DNA of 64,000 bases from Pigmentiphaga litoralis (GCF_013408655.1 NZ_JACCBP010000001.1:310001-374000), one strand, 5' to 3'. Positions 45,566 through 57,049 are shown, counted from the first letter of the stretch. Numbers and translations are program-made. The notes: generated by a model from the letters alone, not told the origin.

Positions 45566-46843
45566 ATGCCTCGTCCCATTTACGCCACCGTTTCCCGCTC
45601 CGCCCTTGCGCATAATCTGGCCACCGTCCGCCAGCACCTGGCGTCGGCGCCGGGGGAGGCTGCGGGAGGCGCAGGGGGCGCAGGGGGCGTGGGCGGCGTG
45701 GGCGGCGTGGCGGGCGGGGCCGCAGGCAGCGAGGCGTTGCGGGCGGACGCTTCGGGCGCATTCCACCCATCGAGCCCATCCAGCAGATTCGGCGAAGCGG
45801 CCCCCGCCGCGACCACGGCATCCGCCCCGGCATCGGCGCCGCCCCGCATCTGGGCGGTCATCAAGGCCAACGCCTACGGCCACGGCATCGAACGGGCCAT
45901 GGCCGGGTTTTCGAATGCCGACGGGCTGGCCATGCTGGACCTGGCCGAAGCCGTGCGTTGCCGCGAGGCCGGGTGGGTCGGTCCGATCCTGCTGCTGGAA
46001 GGCGTCTTCGAGCCGGCCGACCTCGACATCGTGGGCCGCTACCACCTCACCATCGCCGTCACCACCGACGAACATCTCGACATGATCGAGCATGCCCGTT
46101 TCGCCCGGCCGGTCGACGTGTTCCTGAAGCTGAACAGCGGCATGAACCGGCTGGGTTTCGTGCCGGCTGACTACCGGGACGCGTTCCAGCGCCTGTCAGG
46201 TTTCGCACAGCGCGGCAAGATCGCCACTGTCGGCCACATGACGCATTTTTCGACGGCCGACGGCCCCGATGGCATCAGCGAGCAGCTTGGCGTGTTCCGC
46301 AGCGTCACCCACGGTCTGCGGGGGCCCATCAGCCTGTGCAATTCCGCGGCCAGCCTGCGTTACCCCGAGGTCGCCGCCGACTGGGTGCGTCCCGGCATTG
46401 CCCTGTATGGCTCCACCCCCTTCGATGACCGTTCCGCCGAATCCTATGGCCTGAAGCCGGCGATGGCTCTGCGCTCGGCGCTCATCGGCACGCAAGACGT
46501 GCCCGCGGGCGGATCGGTCGGCTATGGCGCCGCCTTCCGCGCGCCATCGCCCATGCGCATTGGCGTCGTGGCCTGCGGCTATGCCGACGGCTACCCGCGG
46601 CACGCAGGCACCGGCACGCCGGTCGTCGTGGGCGGCGTACGAACGCGCCTAGTCGGCCGCGTCTCGATGGACATGCTGGCGGTTGACCTGACCCCGGTGC
46701 CGGGCGCCCATGTCGGCACCCCGGTCACGCTGTGGGGCGCCGAAGGGCTGTCGGTGGATGAGGTCGCGCACGCGGCCGGCACCATCGGCTATGAACTGTT
46801 GTGCGCGGTGGCGCCCCGCGTTGCCGTTCGATCCGAGGCGTAA
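45566..46843 (+). CDS. alr: alanine racemase with Gly-rich insertion
   Basis: A 425-residue PLP enzyme making D-alanine for peptidoglycan. The PLP lysine is Lys100 in [12 protein letters not shown]; in usual family members it lies near residue 35-40. About 60 residues rich in Gly, Ala, Ser and Pro (28-93) are inserted between the first helix ([15 protein letters not shown]) and that strand. Downstream motifs are normal: [28 protein letters not shown], catalytic Tyr in [11 protein letters not shown] and [13 protein letters not shown]. It lies 16 bp before radA. The active enzyme is expected if the insert is a flexible surface loop. Confidence 0.93.
   Translation: MPRPIYATVSRSALAHNLATVRQHLASAPGEAAGGAGGAGGVGGVGGVAGGAAGSEALRADASGAFHPSSPSSRFGEAAPAATTASAPASAPPRIWAVIKANAYGHGIERAMAGFSNADGLAMLDLAEAVRCREAGWVGPILLLEGVFEPADLDIVGRYHLTIAVTTDEHLDMIEHARFARPVDVFLKLNSGMNRLGFVPADYRDAFQRLSGFAQRGKIATVGHMTHFSTADGPDGISEQLGVFRSVTHGLRGPISLCNSAASLRYPEVAADWVRPGIALYGSTPFDDRSAESYGLKPAMALRSALIGTQDVPAGGSVGYGAAFRAPSPMRIGVVACGYADGYPRHAGTGTPVVVGGVRTRLVGRVSMDMLAVDLTPVPGAHVGTPVTLWGAEGLSVDEVAHAAGTIGYELLCAVAPRVAVRSEA
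45668..45712 (+). repeat. 9-bp coding repeat in alr
   Basis: Five units, GGCGCAGGG twice then GGCGTGGGC twice then GGCGTGGCG, encode the GAG/GVG series of the insert. Confidence 0.85.
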
Positions 46844-46859
46844 GCAAGACAAGATAACC

Positions 46860-48230
46860 ATGGCCAAACTGAAATCGATGTTCGTGTGTTCCGAGTGCGG
46901 CGGCACCAGCCCCAAGTGGGCCGGCAAGTGCCCGCACTGTGGCGCCTGGAACACCCTGGATGAAACCACTGCACCCACGGCGTCGCCCACCGGCGCGGCA
47001 CACCGCTATGCGCCGCTGGCGGCGTCGTCGCCGGTGCGCAAGCTGTCCGAAATCGAAGCCCGCGAAACGCCGCGCTTCCCCACGGGCATTGACGAGTTCG
47101 ATCGGGTGCTGGGCGGCGGCATGGTGGCCGGCGGCGTGATCCTGATCGGCGGCGATCCGGGCATTGGCAAGTCGACGCTGCTGCTGCAGGCGCTGGCGTC
47201 CTTGTCGGCATCGCGCCGCGTGTTGTATGTCTCGGGGGAAGAGTCCGGAGACCAGGTTGCCTTGCGCGCTACCCGCCTTGGCCTGGAAACCGGCAATGTC
47301 GACCTGCTGGCCGAGATCCGCCTGGAAGCCATCCAGGCCGCGCTGACCGACGTCGCACCCGAAGTCGCCGTGATCGACTCGATCCAGACGGTGTATTCGG
47401 AACAGCTCACCTCGGCGCCCGGGTCGGTCGCGCAGGTGCGCGAGTGCGCGGCGCAGCTGACGCGGTTTGCCAAGCAGCGCGGCATCACCATCGTCCTGAT
47501 CGGTCACGTGACCAAGGAAGGCGCGCTGGCGGGTCCGCGTGTGCTCGAACACATCGTCGATACCGTCCTGTATTTCGAAGGCGATACGCATTCGTCTTTC
47601 CGCCTGATCCGGGCGTTCAAGAACCGCTTTGGCGCAGTCAACGAGCTGGGTGTGTTCGCCATGACGGACCGCGGCTTGCGCGGCGTGCCGAATCCGTCGG
47701 CGCTGTTCCTGTCGCAGCATGACCAGCAGGTGCCCGGGTCGTGTGTGATGGTGACCCAGGAAGGGTCGCGGCCCTTGCTGGTCGAGATCCAGGCGCTGGT
47801 CGACACGGCGCACGTGCCCAATCCGCGCCGCCTGTCGGTCGGTCTGGAAGGCAACCGCCTGGCCATGCTGCTGGCCGTGTTGCACCGGCATGCCGGGGTG
47901 GCGGCCTTTGACCAGGACGTATTCGTGAACGCGGTGGGCGGCGTCAAGATCACCGAGCCCGCTGCCGACTTGCCGGTGCTGCTGGCCATTACTTCGTCCA
48001 TGCGCAATCGCGCCTTGCCCAAGGGCCTGATCACGTTTGGTGAAGTGGGTCTGGCGGGCGAGATCCGGCCCGCGCCGCGGGGCCAGGAACGTTTGCGCGA
48101 AGCGGCCAAGCTGGGCTTCAGCATTGCGCTGATCCCCAAGGCCAACGCGCCCCGCCAACCGATCGAAGGGCTGGAAATCTGGGCAGTGGACCGCCTGGAC
48201 GCCGCCCTGGACAAGCTGCGCGGGGTATAG
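46860..48230 (+). CDS. radA: DNA repair protein RadA (Sms)
   Basis: A 456-residue RecA-like helicase for branch migration in recombination. N-terminal zinc finger CSECGG...CPHCGAW, Walker A GGDPGIGKSTLL, Walker B region VAVIDSIQTVYS, the RadA-specific KNRFG motif, and a C-terminal Lon-protease-like domain (LPKGLITFGEVGLAGEIRPAPRGQERLREA). ATG 46860 is chosen because the zinc finger starts there; the frame extends upstream into alr without conservation. Confidence 0.96.
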   Translation: MAKLKSMFVCSECGGTSPKWAGKCPHCGAWNTLDETTAPTASPTGAAHRYAPLAASSPVRKLSEIEARETPRFPTGIDEFDRVLGGGMVAGGVILIGGDPGIGKSTLLLQALASLSASRRVLYVSGEESGDQVALRATRLGLETGNVDLLAEIRLEAIQAALTDVAPEVAVIDSIQTVYSEQLTSAPGSVAQVRECAAQLTRFAKQRGITIVLIGHVTKEGALAGPRVLEHIVDTVLYFEGDTHSSFRLIRAFKNRFGAVNELGVFAMTDRGLRGVPNPSALFLSQHDQQVPGSCVMVTQEGSRPLLVEIQALVDTAHVPNPRRLSVGLEGNRLAMLLAVLHRHAGVAAFDQDVFVNAVGGVKITEPAADLPVLLAITSSMRNRALPKGLITFGEVGLAGEIRPAPRGQERLREAAKLGFSIALIPKANAPRQPIEGLEIWAVDRLDAALDKLRGV

Positions 48231-48262
48231 CGCCGCAAAACGTCGTACCCTGGTCACATGTG

Positions 48263-48289
48263 CTTGAATTCGCTCCGTATGCCCATACG
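48263..48289 (+). promoter_or_regulatory. sigma-32 (RpoH) heat-shock promoter of clpB
   Basis: CTTGAA, a 13-bp spacer, then CCCATACG, matching the RpoH consensus (CTTGAAA / CCCATnT). It is 47 bp upstream of the clpB start. Confidence 0.75.
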
Positions 48290-48336
48290 TGCTGCCTATC
48301 AGGCCGATAGGCCTCACTAACCTACTGTGACCCATC

Positions 48337-50934
<2,598 letters not shown>

Positions 50935-50969
50935 TCGTGCTGCGATAACCGCAGTGCAATGAAAAAAAC

Positions 50970-50997
50970 CGGCGCATGCCCTGCGCCGTTTTTTTTT
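50970..50997 (+). terminator. clpB terminator
   Basis: CGGCGCA / TGCGCCG with a 5-nt loop and a run of nine T; the A7 run before it can serve the opposite strand. Confidence 0.9.
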
Positions 50998-51029
50998 CGT
51001 CTATGCAGATTGACGAGGCACCAAGGCGC

Positions 51030-51998
51030 CTACGCCCCCCGACGCGTCGCCGTCAGCACCACTGCCGCGATCCGGTCCGTTTCGGCATAACACGCGGACA
51101 ACAACTCTTCACCGAAGATGTCCGGGTCCATCTCCCGGTATGACCACGTGATGTCGTCCCGCTTGAGCATCGGCTTGGCGGCTTCCAGAAAGGGGTCGTC
51201 CCCCTGGACGATGGCGACACCGGTGTACAGCAACAGCGTGCCGCCCGGTGCCAGCCGCGCCAAGGCCGCTTCAACAATCGCCAGCGATAAACCCGCGCCG
51301 AGCGGCCCGCCGCCATGGCGATAGGCCCGTTCACTGGCGTCCACCAGATACGGCGGGTTGGCAACGATCAGGTCAAAGTCCCCTTCCACGCCGGCCAGCA
51401 GATTGCTTTCGCAAGGAATGACATTGGGCGTGCCATTCACGGACGCGTTGACCTGCGTGGCTTCCAGGGCGGCGGCGTTGATATCGGCCGCCCAGACTTC
51501 GGCGTCGGGCCACTGGCGCGCGACCATCAGCGCGGCGCACCCACTGCCGGTGCCAATGTCCACCGCGCGGCGCACCGGCTCGCGCCGCGCATCCATCATC
51601 TGGCGCAGGGCGATGGCGAACCGGTAGGTATCCGGCCCGAAAAAGACGGCGTCGGCCTCGGTGGTTGGATACGCCGAATGCATCAGCCACAAGCCATCCA
51701 GCGTTGACACACGGATCGCGCTGCGCCAGTCGTCACCTTCCCGTAGCGCGACGCCGGCATGATCCATCATCGCGAACACCACGTCGGGCAGCAATCCTTC
51801 TTCGAAGGGCCGGCTCCAGCCGAACACGTCTTCCAGACGGTTCGCCAGCGCGTTGACCGGGCGGTTATTGACCCGCGCGTGGGTCGCCGGGCTCGGCGTG
51901 ATGAACCGGTAGCCACCATCCTTCAGATAGGAGGTGAGGGCGATCAATGCGTCGATACGCAGTTCGTCGTCTTCCTGGATCGCGGGGTGTTCAACCAT
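51030..51998 (-). CDS. class I SAM-dependent methyltransferase (HemK/PrmC-like, NPPY)
   Basis: A 322-residue putative N-methyltransferase. A helical N-terminal domain with a substrate-recognition stretch YPTTEADAVFFGPDTYRF is followed by a Rossmann methyltransferase domain: SAM motif VDIGTGSGCAALMVA (about 145), WAADINAAALEATQVNA, and the NPPY motif in DLIVANPPYLVD that places Gln/Asn/Gly-type amide nitrogens or nucleobase amines at SAM. The target could be a release factor, ribosomal protein or rRNA base; sequence alone does not say. Monocistronic; it converges on clpB. Confidence 0.82.
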   Translation of the reverse strand: MVEHPAIQEDDELRIDALIALTSYLKDGGYRFITPSPATHARVNNRPVNALANRLEDVFGWSRPFEEGLLPDVVFAMMDHAGVALREGDDWRSAIRVSTLDGLWLMHSAYPTTEADAVFFGPDTYRFAIALRQMMDARREPVRRAVDIGTGSGCAALMVARQWPDAEVWAADINAAALEATQVNASVNGTPNVIPCESNLLAGVEGDFDLIVANPPYLVDASERAYRHGGGPLGAGLSLAIVEAALARLAPGGTLLLYTGVAIVQGDDPFLEAAKPMLKRDDITWSYREMDPDIFGEELLSACYAETDRIAAVVLTATRRGA

Positions 51999-52174
51999 GG
52001 TGTGCGCCTCTGCCGTCGGGGACGCAAAGCATACACGGCGGCCTGCTCAACCATAAGCGGTTGGTCGCGAAACGCTTGGGCAACAGAGGGCAGGAACGGT
52101 CTTTGCGTGAGGGTATCCATCGATAAAACAGCATCCGCGTCGGCATCCGACGCAGGCGGTGCGGCACAGGAAAA

Positions 52175-53683
52175 ATGATCATGCTCAATGACGTTCAGGA
52201 AAGTTTGCCAGTTGTTACGTCACGACGACCCCCGCGAGTGGGCCCCGCGCGACGGATTTACGACGCCCTGTCGCAAGCCGGTTTTTCCTCCCGCCAAGCC
52301 GATGCGGCCCGGGACTACCTGAAGGACCAGCTGGCGCTGGCGCGCGATCTGGCCCCGGAACTGCCCGGGGATATGCATGACGTCGCCGATGCGCTGGCCG
52401 ATCAGGCCGACAGGGTGGGTCTGCAATACCGCGACTATTTGGCCGAACGCAAGGCAGGTGCCCCGCGGCGCTATTTCACCACCCGGGCCCACGCGCTGAA
52501 CTTCATCCGCGGTGTTGCCCCTACCAAGCTGGTGGATGGCGCGTGGCTGTATGGTTTGCTCAACCGTAGCGGGGATGCGCGCTATACGCCGCTGGTCAAG
52601 ACCTATCTTGAAGAGCTGGGTGACGGTGTACCCGGCAAGAATCACGTGGTGCTGTACAACGCCTTGCTGGACTCGAACGACTGCAACACCTGGCAGACCC
52701 TGAACGACGATCATTTCGTCCAGGGGGCCATTCAGCTGGCCCTGGCGAGCCACGCCGAAGAATTTCTGCCTGAGATCATCGGCTTCAATCTGGGTTACGA
52801 ACAGCTGCCGTTGCACCTGCTGATCACGTCCTACGAACTGAACGAACTGGGCATCGACCCCTACTACTTCACTCTGCACGTGACCATCGACAACGGCAGC
52901 ACGGGGCACGCCCACCGCGCGGTGCAGGGCATGCTGGCCGCCGCGCCGAAAATGGGCGACCGGGATGCCTACTACCAGCGCGTCGTGAACGGCTATATGT
53001 TGAATTCGCTGGGCGCGAGCACCGAATCCGTCATCAGGAACTACAACCTGGATGCCGAGATGCTGGACGTCATGGTGCGCAAGGCCGACGTAGGCAAGCT
53101 GGTGCATTCCGATTACTGCCGGGTAGGTGGCCGCAGCGTGACGGACTGGCTGGCCGAACCGGACCAGATCCCGGGCTTTCTGGCCGCGATGGAAAAGCAC
53201 GGCTGGATCAAGCGCAACCAGGATCCGCAAAACAGCCGTTTCTGGAAACTGCTGCAAGGCGAACGTGCGGAGATGTTCGGCGTGTTCGACGGCTATGAGC
53301 GTCAGGTCATCCACGATTGGATCGCGGGGGATGCATTGACGCACCCGGCGCCGCGCGTCGAAGGTCAGCCTGCGCCGACGTTCCCGCCCCGCCAGCTGTC
53401 GTTCCGCGCCCGCCAGCGTCTGTTCAATACCCTGGCCGTGCACGACGAGGAAGCCACTGGCATGGCATCGGCGGACGGTGGCAAGGGCTATGCGGGCAAA
53501 CCAGGTGCCGATGGCGCGTCCGAGGAACTGCGCGAGTTCGAAGATCAGCTGGCGTCGGCATCGACCCCGGCCGAAGCACGCGCGCACCTGATCGCCTGGA
53601 TGTCGCCGGCGCTGCATCACACGGAGCCCGGTCTGCTGGCCACGCGCCTGTTTTCGCGGCAGCTGGACGCCACCTTGGTCTGA
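52175..53683 (+). CDS. iron-containing redox enzyme family protein (heme-oxygenase-like diiron fold)
   Basis: A 502-residue protein of unknown substrate. The middle (about 110-300) carries a pattern typical of heme-oxygenase-like diiron oxidases: YLEELGDGVPGKNHVVLY (ligands Glu147 and His157), then EIIGFNLGYEQ with Glu209, then LHVTIDNGSTGHAHRA with His235, Asp239 and His245/247. The remaining 200 C-terminal residues (WIKRNQDPQNSRFWKLL and beyond) and about 100 N-terminal residues are not recognised, making it longer than single-domain members such as UndA or CADD. No signal peptide. AGGA precedes ATG 52175 and ATG 52181. Single gene, closed by a terminator. Confidence 0.72.
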   Translation: MIMLNDVQESLPVVTSRRPPRVGPARRIYDALSQAGFSSRQADAARDYLKDQLALARDLAPELPGDMHDVADALADQADRVGLQYRDYLAERKAGAPRRYFTTRAHALNFIRGVAPTKLVDGAWLYGLLNRSGDARYTPLVKTYLEELGDGVPGKNHVVLYNALLDSNDCNTWQTLNDDHFVQGAIQLALASHAEEFLPEIIGFNLGYEQLPLHLLITSYELNELGIDPYYFTLHVTIDNGSTGHAHRAVQGMLAAAPKMGDRDAYYQRVVNGYMLNSLGASTESVIRNYNLDAEMLDVMVRKADVGKLVHSDYCRVGGRSVTDWLAEPDQIPGFLAAMEKHGWIKRNQDPQNSRFWKLLQGERAEMFGVFDGYERQVIHDWIAGDALTHPAPRVEGQPAPTFPPRQLSFRARQRLFNTLAVHDEEATGMASADGGKGYAGKPGADGASEELREFEDQLASASTPAEARAHLIAWMSPALHHTEPGLLATRLFSRQLDATLV

Positions 53684-53701
53684 TTCTTTGATTTGATCAA
53701 C

Positions 53702-53735
53702 AAAAAGCGGCTGCCTTCCCAGGCAGCCGTTTTTG
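53702..53735. terminator. bidirectional terminator
   Basis: CGGCTGCCT / AGGCAGCCG stem with loop TCCC, flanked by A5 and T5, between convergent genes. Confidence 0.95.
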
Positions 53736-53762
53736 TTTGCCCTTGGGGGCAGGGCGCTGTTG

Positions 53763-54548
53763 TCAACTGCTGGCGGGCGCCGCCCCCTTTTGCGGATCGG
53801 CTTCCGACGCGTGCTGCGCCGACAACGCTGCGTCTTCATCACGGATCTTGGCGAACGACGGCCGTGCCGCCATGCGATCGATATACGCCTGCACCGCAGG
53901 CGTCGGCGTCATCAGCTTGAAGCGCGTGACCCACTGCAGCGACGTGCCCCAAAGAATGTCCACGGCGGTCATGCGGTCGCCCAGAATGTAGGGACCCTTT
54001 TCCAGATGATCGGAGATCGTGGCGATCGTGGTTTCCACATTGCCATACGGGGTGGCTGACGGCGGACCGGGCTCCCGCTTCATCGCCTGGTCGATCAGCG
54101 CCGGCTCGAAGCAGGACCCATAGAACACCATCCACCGCAGATAGGCGCCGCGCATCACGTCATTGACGGCCGGAGCCAGCCCGGCTTGCGGGAACATGTC
54201 GGCCAGATACAGATACACGGCTGCCTGTTCGGTAATCAGCACCCCCTGATGCACCAGAGCAGGCACCTTGCCCATCGGGTTGACCGCCAGGAACGCCGGG
54301 CTGCGCTGTTCGTTCGCTTTCATGTTCAGGACGTGCAACCGGTAGGGCACGCCCAATTCTTCCAGCAGGATGCGGGCGCCCGCGGACCGTGTATTCGGCG
54401 CGTGGTACAGCACCAGGTCGTTCACGGTGGGGTTGGTGCTGAACGGGCCGGGCTGCTGCTGCGGCGCGTCGGATTGCTGTTGCTGCTGCTGCGAATCGGC
54501 GATGACGGCCGTGCCGGCGTCGTATTGGTCGGATTGGTCGGGATTCAT
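53763..54548 (-). CDS. glutathione S-transferase family protein with poly-Gln leader
   Basis: A 261-residue cytosolic GST. Thioredoxin-like N-domain: LVLYHAPNTRSAGARILLEELGVPY and NPMGKVPALVHQGVLITEQAAVYLYLAD with the conserved cis-Pro and Glu-Gln/Ser pair contacting glutathione; helical C-domain ILGDRMTAVDILWGTSLQW with the N-capping box. The first 40 residues are a polar leader including six consecutive Gln and a QQQP run, coded by CAG/CAA. The start is ATG 54548 with only GGA as a weak site. Substrate unknown; it resembles bacterial beta/theta-type GSTs. Confidence 0.88.
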   Translation of the reverse strand: MNPDQSDQYDAGTAVIADSQQQQQQSDAPQQQPGPFSTNPTVNDLVLYHAPNTRSAGARILLEELGVPYRLHVLNMKANEQRSPAFLAVNPMGKVPALVHQGVLITEQAAVYLYLADMFPQAGLAPAVNDVMRGAYLRWMVFYGSCFEPALIDQAMKREPGPPSATPYGNVETTIATISDHLEKGPYILGDRMTAVDILWGTSLQWVTRFKLMTPTPAVQAYIDRMAARPSFAKIRDEDAALSAQHASEADPQKGAAPASS

Positions 54549-54658
54549 TAGGTTACGTCCTTGGCAGTGAATGGCCGGAGCCGGATGAGTTTTCGGTGCT
54601 AGCGTTACGCCTGAACCCGCTGAACCAGCGGGCGTGATGACTCTTGATGCGGGGACAC

Positions 54659-55294
54659 ATGAACGTGAACGTGCGATGGTGGGCGCTGCCCTTGATGTGT
54701 CTGGCGTTGCAGGTGAATGCACAGGTCAATGCGCAGGTGAATGCGCGGGTGAATGGGCAGGTAAACGCACAGACAAGCGCGCAGGCCGATGCACAGGCAA
54801 GCGCGCAGGCCGATGCGCAAGGCAGCGCACCGGTAGATGCACCTGGCAGCGCCGGACCGAATGCGGCCGCGGCCATGCCGTCCACCCCCCAGGCTGCCAC
54901 GCCCGACGCCTTGCCCACCAAGGCCGACGTCGACGCCAGACTGGACCGCCTCTATGGCGCGCACCAACCTTACGCCGACTTCCTGGCGGCATTGCAAAAG
55001 GCGTCTGCCGCCAACGACAAGCAGGCGATCGCCAACATGGTCCACTATCCTTTTTCGACGATGCTGGCGGCGCGCCGCAAGGTGCTGAAAACCCCGAAGG
55101 CCTTTCTGGCCCGCTACGATGACATCATGACGCCCAAGGTCCGCGCAGCCATCGCCGCGCAAACTTACGAGACCCTGTTTTCCAACAGCAATGGACTGAT
55201 GATCGGATCGGGGCAGGTGTGGTTCACCGGCAAGTGCGTCGACGCCACCTGCGCCAAACCGGCCAGGATAGGCATCAGCGCCATCAACCACTGA
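54659..55294 (+). CDS. secreted protein of unknown function with tetrapeptide repeats
   Basis: A 211-residue protein. Signal peptide MNVNVRWWALPLMCLALQVNA, then a 10-unit tetrapeptide repeat (VNAQ, later TSAQ/ADAQ) starting at the cleavage site. After a Pro/Ala linker comes a folded-looking domain (about 85-211) with FLAALQKASAANDKQAIANMVHYPFSTML, KTPKAFLARYDDIMTPKV and GQVWFTGKCVDATCAKPARIGISAIN, with a Cys pair that could form a disulfide. The domain resembles periplasmic proteins in which a short helical NTF2-like fold measures substrate, but I cannot name a family. ATG 54659 follows GGGGA. First of four small same-strand genes. Confidence 0.72.
   Translation: MNVNVRWWALPLMCLALQVNAQVNAQVNARVNGQVNAQTSAQADAQASAQADAQGSAPVDAPGSAGPNAAAAMPSTPQAATPDALPTKADVDARLDRLYGAHQPYADFLAALQKASAANDKQAIANMVHYPFSTMLAARRKVLKTPKAFLARYDDIMTPKVRAAIAAQTYETLFSNSNGLMIGSGQVWFTGKCVDATCAKPARIGISAINH
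54710..54829 (+). repeat. 12-bp coding repeat directly after a signal peptide
   Basis: Ten contiguous units of the form CAGGTGAATGCG, drifting to CAGGCCGATGCG and CAGGCAAGCGCG toward the 3' end. Confidence 0.92.
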
Positions 55295-55327
55295 CACGCC
55301 TTCGATACCTTGCAAAGGACACCTCCC

Positions 55328-55615
55328 ATGACCAACCAGACCGCTGCCGGCAACACGCCCGTCGTCGATGGAACCGGCGTGCGCTTCACCTTGTTCCATG
55401 ACACCCGCGGACCCGTCGTCGTCGAAATCGCTCGCAGCACGTTGCGTCGCATATTTCAGGCCCGCAGCGATGCGCCCGACGACCTGCTGGACGCGTACGT
55501 CAACCACCAGGCCCGCATCCATCAGGTCGCTACCGTCAAGGTCCCCAGCGACGGCATGCTGCTGCTGTCCGATGGCGACTTTGCCTCCAACCCGCCGAAT
55601 CCATCTCATTCTTGA
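55328..55615 (+). CDS. small DUF1488-like protein
   Basis: A 95-residue protein with no signal or membrane segment. The pattern VRFTLFHDTRGPVVVEIARSTL, LLDAYVNHQARIHQVATVKV and a final LLLSDGDF resembles DUF1488 proteins (short cytosolic proteins that end in a hydrophobic-Asp-Phe element), but similarity is weak by eye. ATG 55328 follows AAAGGA. It lies 33 bp after the secreted-protein gene and 13 bp before the next, so an operon is likely. Confidence 0.6.
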   Translation: MTNQTAAGNTPVVDGTGVRFTLFHDTRGPVVVEIARSTLRRIFQARSDAPDDLLDAYVNHQARIHQVATVKVPSDGMLLLSDGDFASNPPNPSHS

Positions 55616-55628
55616 AAGGGCACCCATC

Positions 55629-55991
55629 ATGCGGCAGACCGATGACGACCAGGACACCATAGACACATGGGTGCACGCGCACGCCGATGTGCTCGATGCC
55701 ATGCAGCGCGTGTCGCGCGAACAATCCGTCAGTGCACTGGAGATCCTGCGCCACGCGTGGGACCGCGAAGGCGCCGCCAGGCAAGCCATGGACGGCGTGG
55801 TGCACGCGATCCTGCGCGACTCGCCCGTCGGCAACTACCGCGCCACGCACATGACAGACGGCCTGTGGAGCGCCGAGATCGAACTGGACGGCGGTGCCTG
55901 GAAACGCATCGGCATTTCGATGACCGAAAGCGATGCACTTGCGCATGCCAAGACACGCGCCATTCGCCGTGCGGCGGCAGCGTCGGAGTAA
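55629..55991 (+). CDS. hypothetical cytosolic protein
   Basis: A 120-residue acidic protein, not recognised. Features: no signal peptide; helix-rich N half (TWVHAHADVLDAMQRVSREQ) and a C half with alternating strands (GNYRATHMTDGLWSAEIELDGGAWKRIGISMTESDALAHAKTRAIRRAA). The latter resembles the tail of DUF1488/DUF2188-type single-strand proteins. ATG 55629 has GAAAGGG about 13 nt upstream. It follows the DUF1488-like gene closely. Confidence 0.55.
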   Translation: MRQTDDDQDTIDTWVHAHADVLDAMQRVSREQSVSALEILRHAWDREGAARQAMDGVVHAILRDSPVGNYRATHMTDGLWSAEIELDGGAWKRIGISMTESDALAHAKTRAIRRAAAASE

Positions 55992-56072
55992 CGTCGTAAC
56001 CAGATGGCGGGCAAGGTGGTGGCTGCAACACGGACGCGCTACAGTCACGGCTCATCTTAGGTGGAGCAGCAC

Positions 56073-56417
56073 ATGGCGGATACATCGCGGACCGATACGA
56101 CAACGGCACCCATTGCACGGATCGTCGGTTGGTATGACAGCGGCGCAGCGGCAATCATCGAAATCGTCGTGAACGACACGACGACCCATCAGGTCCTGGA
56201 CCCCTTGGGCACGCCAGAAGTCTCGGGCCAGAGCCTGAGCGCCGCGCGCAAGGCGGCCGTGGCACTGTGGGGCGAATTCTGCGCAACGGTCTACGAACAG
56301 ACGCTGGACGACGAAATCGATATCGAATTCGAACCGGCGCTGGTAGTCGAGACCGAAGCGTCCAACGATGCGTCGGACGACACCGAGTCGAAGAAAAAAA
56401 AGAAAAAGAAGAAGTAA
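56073..56417 (+). CDS. hypothetical protein with poly-Lys C terminus
   Basis: A 114-residue protein with the start ATG 56073 directly after AGGTGGAGCAG. A short beta-rich core (IARIVGWYDSGAAAIIEIVVND, HQVLDPLGTPEVSGQSLSAARKAAVALW), an acidic stretch (LDDEIDIEFEPAL, then Glu/Asp/Ser) and a final run of eight lysines. The acidic segment followed by the polybasic end is striking; function unknown. A terminator follows. Confidence 0.6.
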   Translation: MADTSRTDTTTAPIARIVGWYDSGAAAIIEIVVNDTTTHQVLDPLGTPEVSGQSLSAARKAAVALWGEFCATVYEQTLDDEIDIEFEPALVVETEASNDASDDTESKKKKKKKK

Positions 56418-56473
56418 GCCCGGGTTTGCAGGCTGGCCGTGTGTGCTGCGGCCGCGCCCGTGGAAGCGCACGC

Positions 56474-56507
56474 AACAAAGGGACCTTTCGGTCCCTTTGT
56501 TTTTGCC
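56474..56507 (+). terminator. terminator of the small-gene run
   Basis: A perfect 12-bp stem AACAAAGGGACC / GGTCCCTTTGTT with a 4-nt loop, then TTTG. Confidence 0.9.
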
Positions 56508-56548
56508 GACCCGCCGTCATCTACTCGGGGTAGATGACGGGTCGCGGA

Positions 56549-56941
56549 TCACCGGCCGTAGTAATAGTCTGCCGGCGGGTAGTCGCGATGGCGTGGCCGC
56601 GGCGCATAGCACGGCACGTATTCCTGCAGATAGGTATCAAAGCAGCGTTCACGCGGGCGGGCATACACCACCGGTGGGGGCGCTTCGTACACCACCTGGG
56701 GCGGGGGCACGTACACCGGCTGCGGCGCCGAATAGACGACAGGCGGTTCGTAATAGCGGGTGGCGGCCGACCCGAGCAGCGCACCAATCACGGCGCCGCC
56801 GATCAACGCACCCGCGACGTTGCCGCCGCCACGATGTCCGCCACCATAGCCGCCATGCCCCCGGCCACCGCCCCAGGCGGAGGCCTGGCCCGCCATGGTC
56901 AGGGTAGCGATAAGCAAAAGTCCGGTTGCGACGCGTTTCAT
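56549..56941 (-). CDS. exported glycine-zipper, Pro/Tyr-rich protein
   Basis: A 130-residue exported protein. Signal peptide MKRVATGLLLIATLTMAGQASA; Gly/His-rich mature N terminus (GGGRGHGGYGGGHRGGG); a glycine-zipper helix GALIGGAVIGALLGS that may insert in a membrane; then a Pro/Tyr/Val-rich stretch with PPPQVVYEAPPPVVY and two Cys (RERCFDTYLQEYVPC). No lipobox. GGAG precedes ATG 56941. Similar small envelope proteins are common in Burkholderiales and lack known function. Confidence 0.75.
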   Translation of the reverse strand: MKRVATGLLLIATLTMAGQASAWGGGRGHGGYGGGHRGGGNVAGALIGGAVIGALLGSAATRYYEPPVVYSAPQPVYVPPPQVVYEAPPPVVYARPRERCFDTYLQEYVPCYAPRPRHRDYPPADYYYGR

Positions 56942-57049
56942 AGTGATCTCCAGCTCCGCGGTGTTTGCGGATGAAATCATTCTGGCCCCGCAATGTGGAG
57001 CAAAAATGGTTTGAGCGTAACCAAATCTGTCAGAACGGCGGCTTGGGAT

